DNA of 64,000 nt, taken from NCBI RefSeq assembly GCF_024713975.1, contig NC_091108.1, positions 352,501-416,500 of the forward strand, written 5' to 3'. This DNA is from Paralichthys olivaceus (Eukaryota; Chordata; Actinopteri; Pleuronectiformes; Paralichthyidae). The notes under the pieces were generated by a model that ran no database searches, had not been told where the DNA came from, and saw nothing but the letters and a program-made list of their open reading frames with translations. Position 1 is the first letter of the stretch. Each line of letters starts with the position of its first letter. Below are positions 23,201 through 35,200 of this stretch, piece after piece. The translations under genes were made by a program, and so were the position numbers.

Positions 23201-26200
23201 TGACAGTGTTGTCAGATAGCGGGACAGTTCTCACTTTATCAGCAACCTGTGGTCCACACAGCCGCTCCACAATTTTCAGGCAGGCGGGCTTGATAAGCTG
23301 TTCTCCAATGTCGTGTGGCTTTTTAGCTTTGACAATTAATAGTGAACACTCAAATGATGCCTCCGCGGCTCTGTGTAAATCACTACCTGCTCTTTCAAAA
23401 GCTCTTCTAATGTCCGTAGATCTTCTTGATAGTGCCAGCTGCTTCTTCCTCTCAAAATATTCCCGACTTTCACCAGCAGGCTCGGGGTGTTTAGTCTCCT
23501 GGTTTGAGTTTGCTTGGCTTCATGCTGCCTTGTTTTTGTAACCGACTTCTTTTTTGATAGCGAGGACATCACTTTTTCGTTTCCCCGACATTTTGTGTGA
23601 TGCTAAACAATCGACCAGGTAACGTAGCCGGTAGTCCTGACGAGACTGAATGGAAGGTCAGAGGTCAAACATGTTGGTAATTTATATTAAAAAAATTAAT
23701 TGCAGACGAGAAATATGTTTACATTTTTTTGTGTCTTATTGGGATTTTTATAAAATTTAATATGCACAAATATATTTTTAATAACTTGACAACCTCAGAA
23801 CAGACAAAGCTCTGCGCACCCCCTGCAATCTCCCCCTGTGGGGGGCGCGGACCCCAGGTTGGGAACCACTGCACTAGGCTAACACTCCTATGTCATATTT
23901 TCATTTTCTGTGTTTCAGCGCGTTACCGTAACCAGACCAGCCAGGCGGAGTCATACTACCGACACGCAGCTCAGCTGGTTCCATCAAACGGTGAGTCTGT
24001 CCTCAAGCAGTCCTCTCCCCCTTCTAGTATTCTGTGCTAAGCTAGGCCTATGGCTATCTGACAGTGGTATTGGATACACTCACAAGGTGGGTGTGCTTAT
24101 CTGAAACCATCCATCCAGTGTCTTCCCCCTATCTGGGCTCAGGTCACTGAGGAGGTAACTAGCCAAGTGATTTCAGACGTCCCTCTCCCCAGCAACAGTT
24201 CCCCAGCTCTTTCTGGTGGATCCTGAGGCGTTCCCAGGCCTGATGGGATATGTAGTCCCTCCGATGAGTTCTGGATCTACTCTTGGGTCTCCTCCTGGTT
24301 GAGGGTCCTGGTAACCTCCAGTGAAAGGCACCAAGGAGGATCCGGACTAGATGCCCGAACCACTGTCCTCTAGGGCTGCACGATATTAGGAAAACATGTG
24401 ATATGTGATGTCATTGTTGAATATCCCGATGACGTATGACTTGTGCATACACTGGAAAAAAATGAAAAGAATAATTTCCATTCCAACAACGTGGTTTTAT
24501 TGAAAAAGTTCCACCTTGCTGCAGAAGCAGAGACCACAGACTTCTCCACTGCCCGAGGGAGAGGACGCACAGCCTGGCCACAGATCTACTCCGAGCTCCT
24601 CACCCTGTCTCTAAGACTGACCCCACACACCCGTCTCAGGCCCGTGTCCCCCTCACAGACACTTTAAGTCTTTTAACTGAAACCAAAGTTTTATATCTGA
24701 TGTCAGATCAAAAAAACAGACGTCTCATAGTATGAATTGTTTTAGTTTTACTGTTCCACAGTCAAAGTCACTGAGCTTGTTTCATCAGTTCTGCACAAAG
24801 TCAGATCTGTTATAAAAGTTGAAATGTGAACTCTTCCTGAGCTTGAAGCAGGTTTTCATCAGCAGCCATGTTTACAGTGAAGTGAAGCTGCTTGTCCTCT
24901 GCTGCAGGTCAGCCCTACAACCAGCTCGCCATCCTGGCCTCTTCTAAAGGAGACCACCTCACCACCATCTTCTACTACTGCCGCAGCATCGCGGTCAAGT
25001 TCCCCTTCCCAGCAGCCTCCACCAACCTGCAGAAGGCCCTGTCCAAGGCCCTGGAGAGGTAACGACACTACACACACACACACTCCGACCGACGAGGATG
25101 ACGACCTGAGCTCAGGCTGAAACATCTCTGATGTTCTCTCTTCTTTGTCTCTGTAGTCGTGACGAGGTGAAAACCAAGTGGAGTGTGTCAGATTTCATCA
25201 AGGCCTTCATCAAGTTTCACGGTCATGTCTACCTGAGTAAGAGTCTGGACAAACTCGACGCGCTGAGGGAGAAACTGGAGGAGCAGTTTCAGGTAATGAT
25301 GCCGACAGACTGGGGTTTGTGTCGTCCTGTAAGTTTACTGTCAATCACTCGACGGATCCAACAAACGTGACATGAAGTCTGATTGGAACCCACTTACATT
25401 TACAGAATGAAACAATAAAGGGAGACAGACCAGGATCAGTTGTGTAACCATCATATTCAGCTCTGACAGACTTCCTCTTATGATGAAAACAATAAGAGTG
25501 TAAATTATAAATGTAGAGTTGTTATTAATGACAGCAACAGTTCATTTAATGATGATAATTGTTGTCTTCTGGATCCTGCAGCACTCAAGTCAGAGATACC
25601 TGCAAAATATGAGAGAGAGAATCTATGGGAGACAATCACCTGGCCTGTGTCTATGTGTGTGTGTCTCTGTGTGTGTAGAGGCTGATCCTGCAGAAAGCCT
25701 TCAGTTCTCAGCAGCTGGTCCACATCACAGTCATCAACCTGTTTGAGCTCCACCACCTCAGAGACCTGACATGTGACGGTGGCGAGCAGGCCTACAGCAG
25801 CGAGCAGCAGATCAGCTGGTTCCAGCTGCTCGGACTCTTCAGTAAGAATCACACACTCCGTCTGAGTCTGATTGGTTGCTTCCTGGTGTCTGATGTCACT
25901 TCCTTTGTCCTCAGTGTCCTTCCTGGGTGTCATGTGCAGCCGTGTTCTGCTCAACAAGACCAGGGGGGAGGACATCATGGGGGAGTGTCCTCTGCCGGCC
26001 ATCAAAGTTTCCCTGGACTGGCTCAAACTGAGACCCAGCGTCTTCCACGAGGCCGCGGTCGACAAGAGGCAGCAGTAAGTCTGTCGCGCTGCGTCACTCA
26101 ATCAACACGGAGGTGAAACATTTGTCGTCTCTGTGGTTTGATTCATTCTGGGCTGAAGCTCGATCTTGTCTTCCTCCTCCTGTCCCTCAGTGTTTGGCCC

Positions 26201-29200
26201 TGGCTCGTCTCCATCCTCAACAGTTTCCAGCCCAAAGAGGACGACGTGTCCCGTCCCTCAGGTAGGACACCTGCTGCTATTGATCATATACAGAGCAACA
26301 GTTAATTGATCAGGTTCTTGATGGAGTTCACCGAGGTCAGCTTTGAGATGATTGAACAGTGATCAGGAACAAACGACTTTGTGTTGTGAGAGAACATCAG
26401 ATCATCGCTGTAGGTGGGATGTGTGGTATTTAGTGTCTTCTTCAGAATAAAAGCTTCGCTGCAGCGTCTCAGGGACACTTTTCATTCTGCCTCTACAACA
26501 AAGTCGGTGAGAGCTGTTGCAGCTGTCCATACATACGACCATACGTCTACATAAATACATCCATTGGTCCGTTTGTTTCGACCCTCGATCAACACCCATG
26601 AAATCCAGTTGTTTAAATTTGCTCTCTGGGGTGAATGAATGTGATAAAACTGAATTTCTACTTTAGTGTTGTTCGTTTGTTCCTTTTCTTCACAAAATGG
26701 AAACTTTTGAATGAGAGAGTCTCAGATGTCATCCCTGAAGGTCTGTTTGTGTTCCCCACAGTCACACCCCTGCCAGAGGAGTTTGAGCTGCAGGGTTTCT
26801 TGGCTCTCCGGCCGGCTCTGAGGTACAGAGTCACCTCCATCTTTGAGTGAGAGAGTCTTTGGTCGCTCGGTGTCTGAGCTGACTTCTGTTTCTGTTTCAG
26901 GTCTCTGGACTTCACCAAAGGTCATCAGGGAATCCTGGTGGACAGAGACGGCCCGCCAGTCCACACTCGACACCAGAGACTCATCAGTCTGGGTAAATGG
27001 GTGGCAGACAACCAGCCAGGGTGAGTGTTGGTGTGTGACTGCATCTGACAGCATTCACACTGTAGCAGCACAGAGAACACAGCAGGTGGCGCTCTGCGAT
27101 CAGTTTATGACGCTCTACATTAACAAAGCAGCTCGTTAAGTGAAGGTACACGGTGAGGAGACCTTTATGAACAGCAAGTCAAACAAATATTTTTTGACGT
27201 CATGTAAAATGAAAGTCGTTGCCATTTTTTCTCCTTGGATTAAGAAAATCATTTCAGATTAACAATAAAAACACAGAGTTGATATTATTAAAATCATGAG
27301 GCTCTTTATGTCTCTGCTCTGGCGACACCCAGTGGTTGGAGACATGTTTTCATGTTGTCCCTTCGTCCCATTCTTGTGAACTTGTGTCACAGGAACAGGA
27401 ATTTCTTCAAATTTGGTTCAAACATTCACGAAGACTCATGAATGAACAGATTAGATTTGAGTGGTCAAAGGTCACAGTGACATCATGTTGTGAATGGAAC
27501 ATGTCAGGAACATGTGGAGAACGTGAAACTGTAACTGGTTAGAACTGGAATAAAACCACAGGACGCTGATTCTAGTTTTCAAACCTGATGTGAAACTTCT
27601 CGTCACTGTTGCAGCTTCTCACGTGTTCTTTTACATGTTATTTTAAACTCTTCACATGACTACTCTCTGCGGTTCTGACGGTGTAACCATGAAAGCGATG
27701 AAGAGAAAGAGACGAGGTTTGACCTCAGCTCGTCCTCTCTGTCTCTACAGGCTCATTCAGTGCAGAGTGAGTGAGGAAGGTCTCCTCCTTTTCATCACCG
27801 ACATTCCAGAGCAGGCCATCGAGGAGCCGCAGGAGAGGGAGGCTCCAGTGCTGCAGGAGTCGTCAAACGGCGAACAGATGTCTAACGACGGCGGAATCTC
27901 CAGCCTGAAGTCGGTGCTGTCGGCGGGGAAGACGCAGAGCTCGTGGCCTGACGGGAGTGACAGACCCGTCGTCACTTTCAAGGAGAACATCAAACCCCGA
28001 GAGCAGAGCCGCGAAATGATGCGGAACCATCATCAGAAGGACGGCGGCAAAGAGCGCAGAGACTTCGGTAAAGGCAACGGGGCTGCTGGGAAAGGAGAGC
28101 TAAAGAGGGACGGGAAGAGGAAGAGCGAGCTGAAGAAAACCGGCCACGAGAAAACGACTGATGCTGTAAAACAGGTAGAGATGAATCCGTGTATCATTTG
28201 TTCTTTTCATATTCAGGTAAAAAACTAAATCAGAAAATTAAAAACTCGTCATTATTTCATTATTTATGAATCTGATACCAAAGAACAAAGAACGGTTTGT
28301 TTGTTTAGATCAAAGATGAAATGAGAAAACGGGTCACAGGCCGAACTTGATTTTGATATTTAATTAACATGAATTAATCCATGATGTCGGATCACGTCTG
28401 CGTGTCGCTCCGGTCATTTTATCACTGAGTCCTGACTGTGAGCGACTCGTGTTCAACTGAACGTGTTGACGAGTCGTTTACATGATGTTTAAATGAGTCT
28501 CATAAACTCTGGAATCAAACCAACACGGAGTGACTTCATGAACTGATCAGGTCCTGATAACTAGTGATGGTGTTAGTTAAGGTGAGAGCAGCTCAGAGAG
28601 GAGGAGGAAACAGAATTAACTAGTGATGGTGTTAGTTAAAGTGAGAGCAGCTCAGAGAGGAGGAGGAAACAGAATTAACTAATGATGGTGTTAGTTAAGG
28701 TGAGAGCAGCTCAGAGAGGATGAGGAAACAGAATTAACTAGTGATGGTGTTAGTTAGAGTGAGAGCAGCTCAGAGAGGAGGAGGAAACAGAATTAACTAA
28801 TGATGGTGTTAGTTAAGGTGAGAGCAGCTCAGAGAGGAGGAGGAAACAGAATTAACTAGTGATGGTGTTAGTTAGAGTGAGAGCAGCTCAGAGAGGAGGA
28901 AACAGAATTAACTAGTGATGAGTGTTAGTTAGTTAAGGTGAGAGCAGCTCAGAGAGGAGGAGGAAACAGAATTAACTAGTGATGGTGTTAGTTAGTTAAA
29001 GTGAGAGAAGGTCAGAGAGGAGGAGGAAACAGAATTAACTAATGATGGTGTTAGTTAGAGTGAGAGCAGCTCAGAGAGGAGGAGGAAACAGAATTAACTA
29101 GTGATGGTGTTAGTTAGAGTGAGAGCAGGTCAGAGAGGAGGAGGAAACAGAATTAACTAGTGATGGTGTTAGTTAGAGTGAGAGCAGCTCAGAGAGGAGG

Positions 29201-32200
29201 AAACAGAATTAACTAGTGATGAGTGTTAGTTAGTTAAGGTGAGAGCAGCTCAGAGAGGAGGAGGAAACAGAATTAACTAGTGATGGTGTTAGTTAGAGTG
29301 AGAGCAGCTCAGAGAGGAGGAGGAAACAGAATTAACTAGTGATGGTGTTAGTTAGAGTGAGAGCAGCTCAGAGTGGAGGAGGAAACAGAATTAACTAGTG
29401 ATGAGTGTTAGTTAGTTAAGGTGAGAGCAGCTCAGAGAGGAGGAGGAAACAGAATTAACCAGTGATGAGTGTTAGTTAGAGTGAGAGCAGCTCAGAGAGG
29501 ATGAGGAAACAGAATTAACTAGTGATGAGTGTTAGTTAAAGTGAGAGCAGGTCAGAGAGGAGGAGGTAACAGAATTAACTAGTGATGAGTGTTAGTTAGT
29601 TAAACCTGGATCGTGTGATCAAAACGCAGCTTTTATACATGTCTCTCTCTCTCAGGGTCTCTGTCCTTCGTCTTAAAGGAAATGTCTCTCTGTACGCGAG
29701 CATCGGCGACGAGCACAAGGCACCCATTCAAAATGTCTCGGCAGGAGAGATTTTCTAGTTATGGGTGCCTTGCCTACCAGCCCCATGCAATGCATTGCAC
29801 CCATAATAAACCTGGAATGTTCGAGGAATAATAATATAAGTGCCAATGCATTGCATGGGGCTTCGCCCCCAGCTGGCAAGGCACCCATAATAATAATAAT
29901 AACTGTATTTGTACAGCACTTATCTAAACAAAGTTACAAAGTGCTTCACAGGAAAAATAATAAAATCCGTGGCTAGAAAAAGAATAAGTTATAATAAAAG
30001 GTTTTCAGTTTAGTTAAAGGTTTTGGGACATGGAGCAGTTTAACCATCACTGAGCTCAGTAAGACTGGTTGTTGTCATGAAATAATAACTTCAATTGTAC
30101 GTTGGTGTCATCAAGTGTTTCAGCCTATTAATCACAATCGCATTGAGAGAGGCTAAAGGTCAATCTGACCACTAGCTTGTATAGCAGTGCTATGAAAGCC
30201 ACGTGGCCCGCTCAGTAGATCAGATGTCATTACCTCTGTGCCCTTTTTATTCTATTTATTTATTTGTTTTTAAACTAAATTGAACTAGATGACTTATCCA
30301 TGCTGTTCTCTAAATATCTAAATATCAAAATCAAGTTCGACCCGTGGCCCTTTTGGTATTTTTGGTATCAGATTCATAAATGAATAACGAAATAATGACT
30401 TGTTTTTATTGGTTTTCTCATTGAATATGAAAAGAACAAGTGATACACAGAGTGAGATGAAACCACTCAAGCTTCATACTGAGCAGCTCAGCAGGTGACG
30501 TGTTTGGCTTGTTTCCTGTGTCTCAGGTAAAGGCTCAGACTGAGCTGAGGAAGACTCCTGTGTCTGAGGTGAAGAAGACTCCTGTCACTCAAACTCAAAC
30601 CAGCTGCTCCTCCCAGTTCATCCCCATCCATCATCCTGGAGCCTTCCCCCCCCTGCCTAGCAGACCCGGTATATATACACACTATTTTGCATATTATTAT
30701 TTACATTTACATATAGGGCATTTAGCCGACGCTTTTGTCCAAAGCGACTTACAATAAGTACATTTGTCACAAGAGAGAAACCACAACATATCACCGTCGA
30801 TGGGGTAAAACAAAATATACAAACAATTGTCAAGCCCTTGTCTGAGGATCGTAACTGCTATTTGTGAAAGATTCTTTAAGTGCATAAGTGAAGTGAAATG
30901 CTAATCATACTAACGTACAAGTGCATACGTTTTTTTTTTTTGGCGGTGGGGGTTGGGAGGGAGTCATGCTATGCAGGGTCGAGGTGAAGTCTGAACAAAT
31001 TAGACTTTTGCAGAAGATGGAAAGCGATTCCACTGTCCTGACATTGGTCGGGAGTTCGTCCCACCACTGAGGTGTCAAAACAGAGTAGAGTCACGACTTC
31101 GCTGAGCAGGCTTTGTTTGCTGTCAGCGATGGGGGTACCAGTCGGCCAGCCGATGTAGATGAGCGAAGTGCTCTCGCTGGGGCATGTGGTCTGACCAGTG
31201 TTTGGAGGTAGACGGGTGCAGTTCCATTGACGGCCTTGAAGGCCAGCACCATCGTCTTGAATCAGATGCGGGCCCCAACAGGAAGCCAGTGGAGGTCACG
31301 GAGGAGGGGGGTGACATGGGAGAATTTGGGAAGATTGTAAAAGAGGCGCGCTGCAGCGTTCTGGATATGCTGCAACGTTTTAGTCGCAGAGGCTGGGAGT
31401 CCAGCCAAGAGGGAGTTGCAGTAGTCCAGGCAGGAGATGACCAGCGCGTGGACCAGGAGTTGTTGCGTCTTTTGTGAGGAAAGAACGGATCCTGCGGATG
31501 TTGTAGAGGGCAAACCTGCAGGATAGGGCCACAGCAGTGATGTTGGGGGCGCAGGACTGTCCATGGTCGAGGATTACGCTCAGGTTCCTTGCCATCGACG
31601 AAGGTGTTAGCGTGACGTCCTCGACAGTTACTGACAGGTCCATGTGAGGGCAGTCTTTCCCAGACATTCTGAGATGCACATCGCAACGTGGGTGCTGGAG
31701 GAGGATGTGGGAAAAGAGAGGAACAGTTGGGTATAACAGTAGTAAGAGAATCCATGCGATGTGATTGCAGAGCCTAGTGATCTAGGTAGTGAGGAAAGAA
31801 CAGTAGAGGAGAGAGCAGAGGGAGAGAGGGATTTCAGATTGCGGTGGGTGGTGACCGTGGGCAGCTGGAGTGGCAGTGATTTCTGGAGTGATCCAGGTCT
31901 TGGTAAGGAATACACTGTTGATACACATATACATACATACAGAAATCAGAATGTTTGTATTATTTTATTCTCCTGGATTCTTGTTCTGAGTTTGTTCCCT
32001 CATGGTTGATGCACTTATGGTAAAGTCGCTTTGGATAAAAGCTAAATGATATGTGATGATTTTCAGACATTGGTGAGATCCGTACTTTATTTTCTCTGTC
32101 AGTGATGTCAGTGGCAATTCTGCTCCTGATTGGTTTGTTTGTAGGTTTCCCACCCTCAGCCTATGTGATCCCTCCTCCGGTGGCATTCCCAGGGCTCCAG

Positions 32201-35200
32201 GTGAATCCAGGCTTCACCTTCTCCACCGGCGTGTCCGTCCCCGGAACGTTCCTCCAGCCAGCTGCTCACACTCAGGCTGGCACACAGGGTCAGGCCGGAA
32301 AGCAGTCCCACATTCCGTACAGTCAGCAGAGGCCCTCTGGTCCAGGGCCGGGTCAGGGCCCTGGGTCCATGAACCAGAGCGCCTCTCAGGGTCAGCAGCC
32401 CCTGCCCCAGCCGCCCTCCCAGCAGGCTTTGCAACAGTCGGTCCAGCTGCAAGTACAGGCGATGAGCCAGCAGCAGCAATCTCCTACCAGACCGGTCCAG
32501 CAGGTCGGGATCGGGAAGAGTCCACCTCACCTCCCAGGACTTCAACAGGTCAGGTCACAAAACACGAAACAACCACCTCACAATTAACTTTCAAACGCTA
32601 ACTCAGCACAGATAGTTTCAGGAGTTGTGTCTGAACATGTTCACATCCTGTGATGCATCTTTTAATATATTCAAACCTTCATATAAACAGACTGACCTCT
32701 AGTGGTGATAAGTAGACAGAACACCTGAGTCTGGTTGTGTCTGGTCTCAGTACATGCAGGTCCAGGACCAGCCGGCTCAGATGTGGAACCAGGCACAGGC
32801 GGCCCTGCAGAAGATGAATCCCATGCAGATGTCCATGAAGCAGCAGCCGTCACAGACCTTCTACATGGCGTCTCCAGATCCTCTCAAACTGTACGAGCAC
32901 CAACTGCAGACGCAGCCACAGCTGACCAACATGGACAAGAAGATCAAGTTCCCTGATGCCAAGATGCAGGACTTCTACTGGGAGCCGTCCTACAGGATGG
33001 GGGACGGTCTGGCTGTGATGGCAGACAGGATGAAGAGGCCCCCACCGGGTGGTATCTGCTCAGAGCAGGACGGCTCCAGCGGGCCCCGGGGGCCCCCATT
33101 TGAGGTGAGCAGCTCTCTGGAATCTGTTGGGAGGAGGTGGTCCTATCCTGATGCTTTTCTGTCTCTATGCTGACCTCTGTAATTTCCTTCTTTTCACCTC
33201 TGTCTCACTTGCTTGCTTTTCTTTTTTCTCCTTTTTTTTTTTTTTTTACCTCCGCTGTCCTTTTTCTTCTTCCTCTCTTCCTTCTCCTCTTCCTCTCACC
33301 AGGACAACAAGAGCTCGCCTCTCCTGCCTCCTGACCTGTTAAAAACTCTAGCAGATTTTGAGGAGGAGGAGGAGCTCGTCTTTTCTAAGCCTCCTGATTT
33401 CTTCCAGGCCTTGGCTGCTCCTCTTAGTTCTGCTCCTGGACCAAACATGTTTGTATGTACCCGCCCCTCTGCAAACAGTCCGTCCTTTTCTATAGCGCCA
33501 CACTCTGCTCATCAGTCTCCAGTCTCTCTCGTGTCAACCTGCAGAGCCTTTAACTTCTCAGAACAACGAGGGTTTTCATTGTTAAACATCTGTGTGAACA
33601 TGGTTCAGCTCAGTAAACCTCAGACACCTCACAGGTCTCTCTCTCATCATGTCTGTCCCTCGTCTCTGCAGCTGTCCAACCAGACCAGGATGGAGAGTGG
33701 CCCCGAGGTCATCAGCCAATCATCTTCTCTTCTGCCCATCTCTGGTTTCCCCATGCAGGTGAGACCAAAGAGACATGATTCACTTTTGTTCCTGTCTGTG
33801 TCACAACGCAAACACAGACATAGTCTCTGGGTCCAGGAAGTGAAGCCATTGCAGATGTGTCTGAACCTGTCTTCTGTGTAATGAACAGCAGGGAGCGGCT
33901 CCACAGGTAGTTTCTAACGAAGTCTATTGGAGACCACAGTGTGATTGACAGCTATTACCGTCTAATGGGTGTAGGGCGCAGGTGTAGGTGAGTGTGTCCT
34001 CGAGCTCTCAGTCAGGCTCCACCCCCTGCTCCTCCAAATATGGTTACCTCTTGTTTCAAAAAACCAAGATGGTGCTGAGCAACATGTGAAACTGAGGCTT
34101 CAGAACAGCAGCTCACAAACCAACGGGTGATGTCATGTCACATGCTGCATGGTGGACGAATAGAACATGGCAACTGCTCCTGAATGTTCCCATAGAAATG
34201 GCTGCTATGTGATGAGGAGGCCCTTTCTCGTTGCATTATTGGAAATGTCCGGTTGGTGTTTGGTTCTTGCACAGATGTGGATCATTGTGTTACAAACTAA
34301 ATCGAAGGTCTGCGGTTCGATCCTCAGTCTTCTCCATCTGCATGCCGAAGTGTCCTTGAGCAAGATACTGAACCCCTAAACCCTCACAGATGCTGAATGC
34401 GCTAATTGTAAGTCTTTGGATAAAACATTTGTCAAATGACCTGTAAAGAAGGAAACGAGTGTGGCAGTACCTCAGTTTATCCACCAGAGGGCAGAGTAGA
34501 TCAAACTCAGACCATCGTCTCTCAATGACGGTTTATTCACAAACAGACATTTGATCAATCACAGTCAGTCGCTGATCACGTCTCTGTCCTCATGTGATCA
34601 GGAGTACAACCAGAACAGCATCTTCAGTCAGGCGTACGGCAAGACCCTGCCGCCCAGCTCCAAGCCTGACGCTCCCATGATGCACCAGGAGCCGTCCCTC
34701 TACTCCCTGTTTGAAGGGACTCCGTGGTCCCCCTCCCTCCCTGCCAGCTCAGGTACGTCTCACCTGTAAAGACTCAAATGAAGCTGACGACTTTGATCGA
34801 CACGTCTCTGATGGAAGCTGTTTTCTCATTGGCAGACCACTCCACCCCGGCCAGCCAATCCCCTCACTCCTCCAACCCCAGCAGCCTGCCGTCCTCCCCC
34901 CCAACACACAACCACGGAGCCATGCCCTTCTCTAACTTCGGGCCCATCGGCACTCCGGACAGCCGCGACCGCCGGGTAGTGGACCGCTGGAAGGCCGACA
35001 AGACAGGTGAGGGAGGGGCGGGGTCCAGATTTAGAAAACGCAGGTGAAACGTGATGAAGAGTTTTACGAAGGAATGTTGCATCGTTGTTTTCCAGGAGCC
35101 GTCAGCGGCTTCGGTCTGGACTACCTGCCGGCTGCTGCGTCCTCTGCAGCTTCAGACACCAGCTGGCACCAGAGCGGACCACCCGGCAGCTCCTGGACCA

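Larger units (their letters stand above)
20925..23871 (-). mobile_element. hAT transposon in smg7 intron 5 with intact 8-bp target duplication
   Basis: The element begins CAGTGGTTCCCAACCT and ends with its inverse AGGTTGGGAACCACTG. It is flanked on both sides by the 8-base duplication CACTAGGC (20917-20924 and 23872-23879). The length is 2947 bases. The terminal repeats, 8-base target site and a ZBED-like transposase all identify the hAT superfamily. The insertion is antisense to smg7 and lies entirely within the intron. Confidence 0.95.

Noticed and set aside
31123-31755. Minus-strand 210-codon open frame in smg7 intron 15
   Set aside because: The LINE reverse-transcriptase blocks are in a different frame (31262-31564). 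This frame has no family resemblance.
34313-34330. GGTTCGATCC, a tRNA T-arm/B-box-like motif
   Set aside because: No acceptor stem or anticodon arm is present. The context is a SINE with an L2-like tail.
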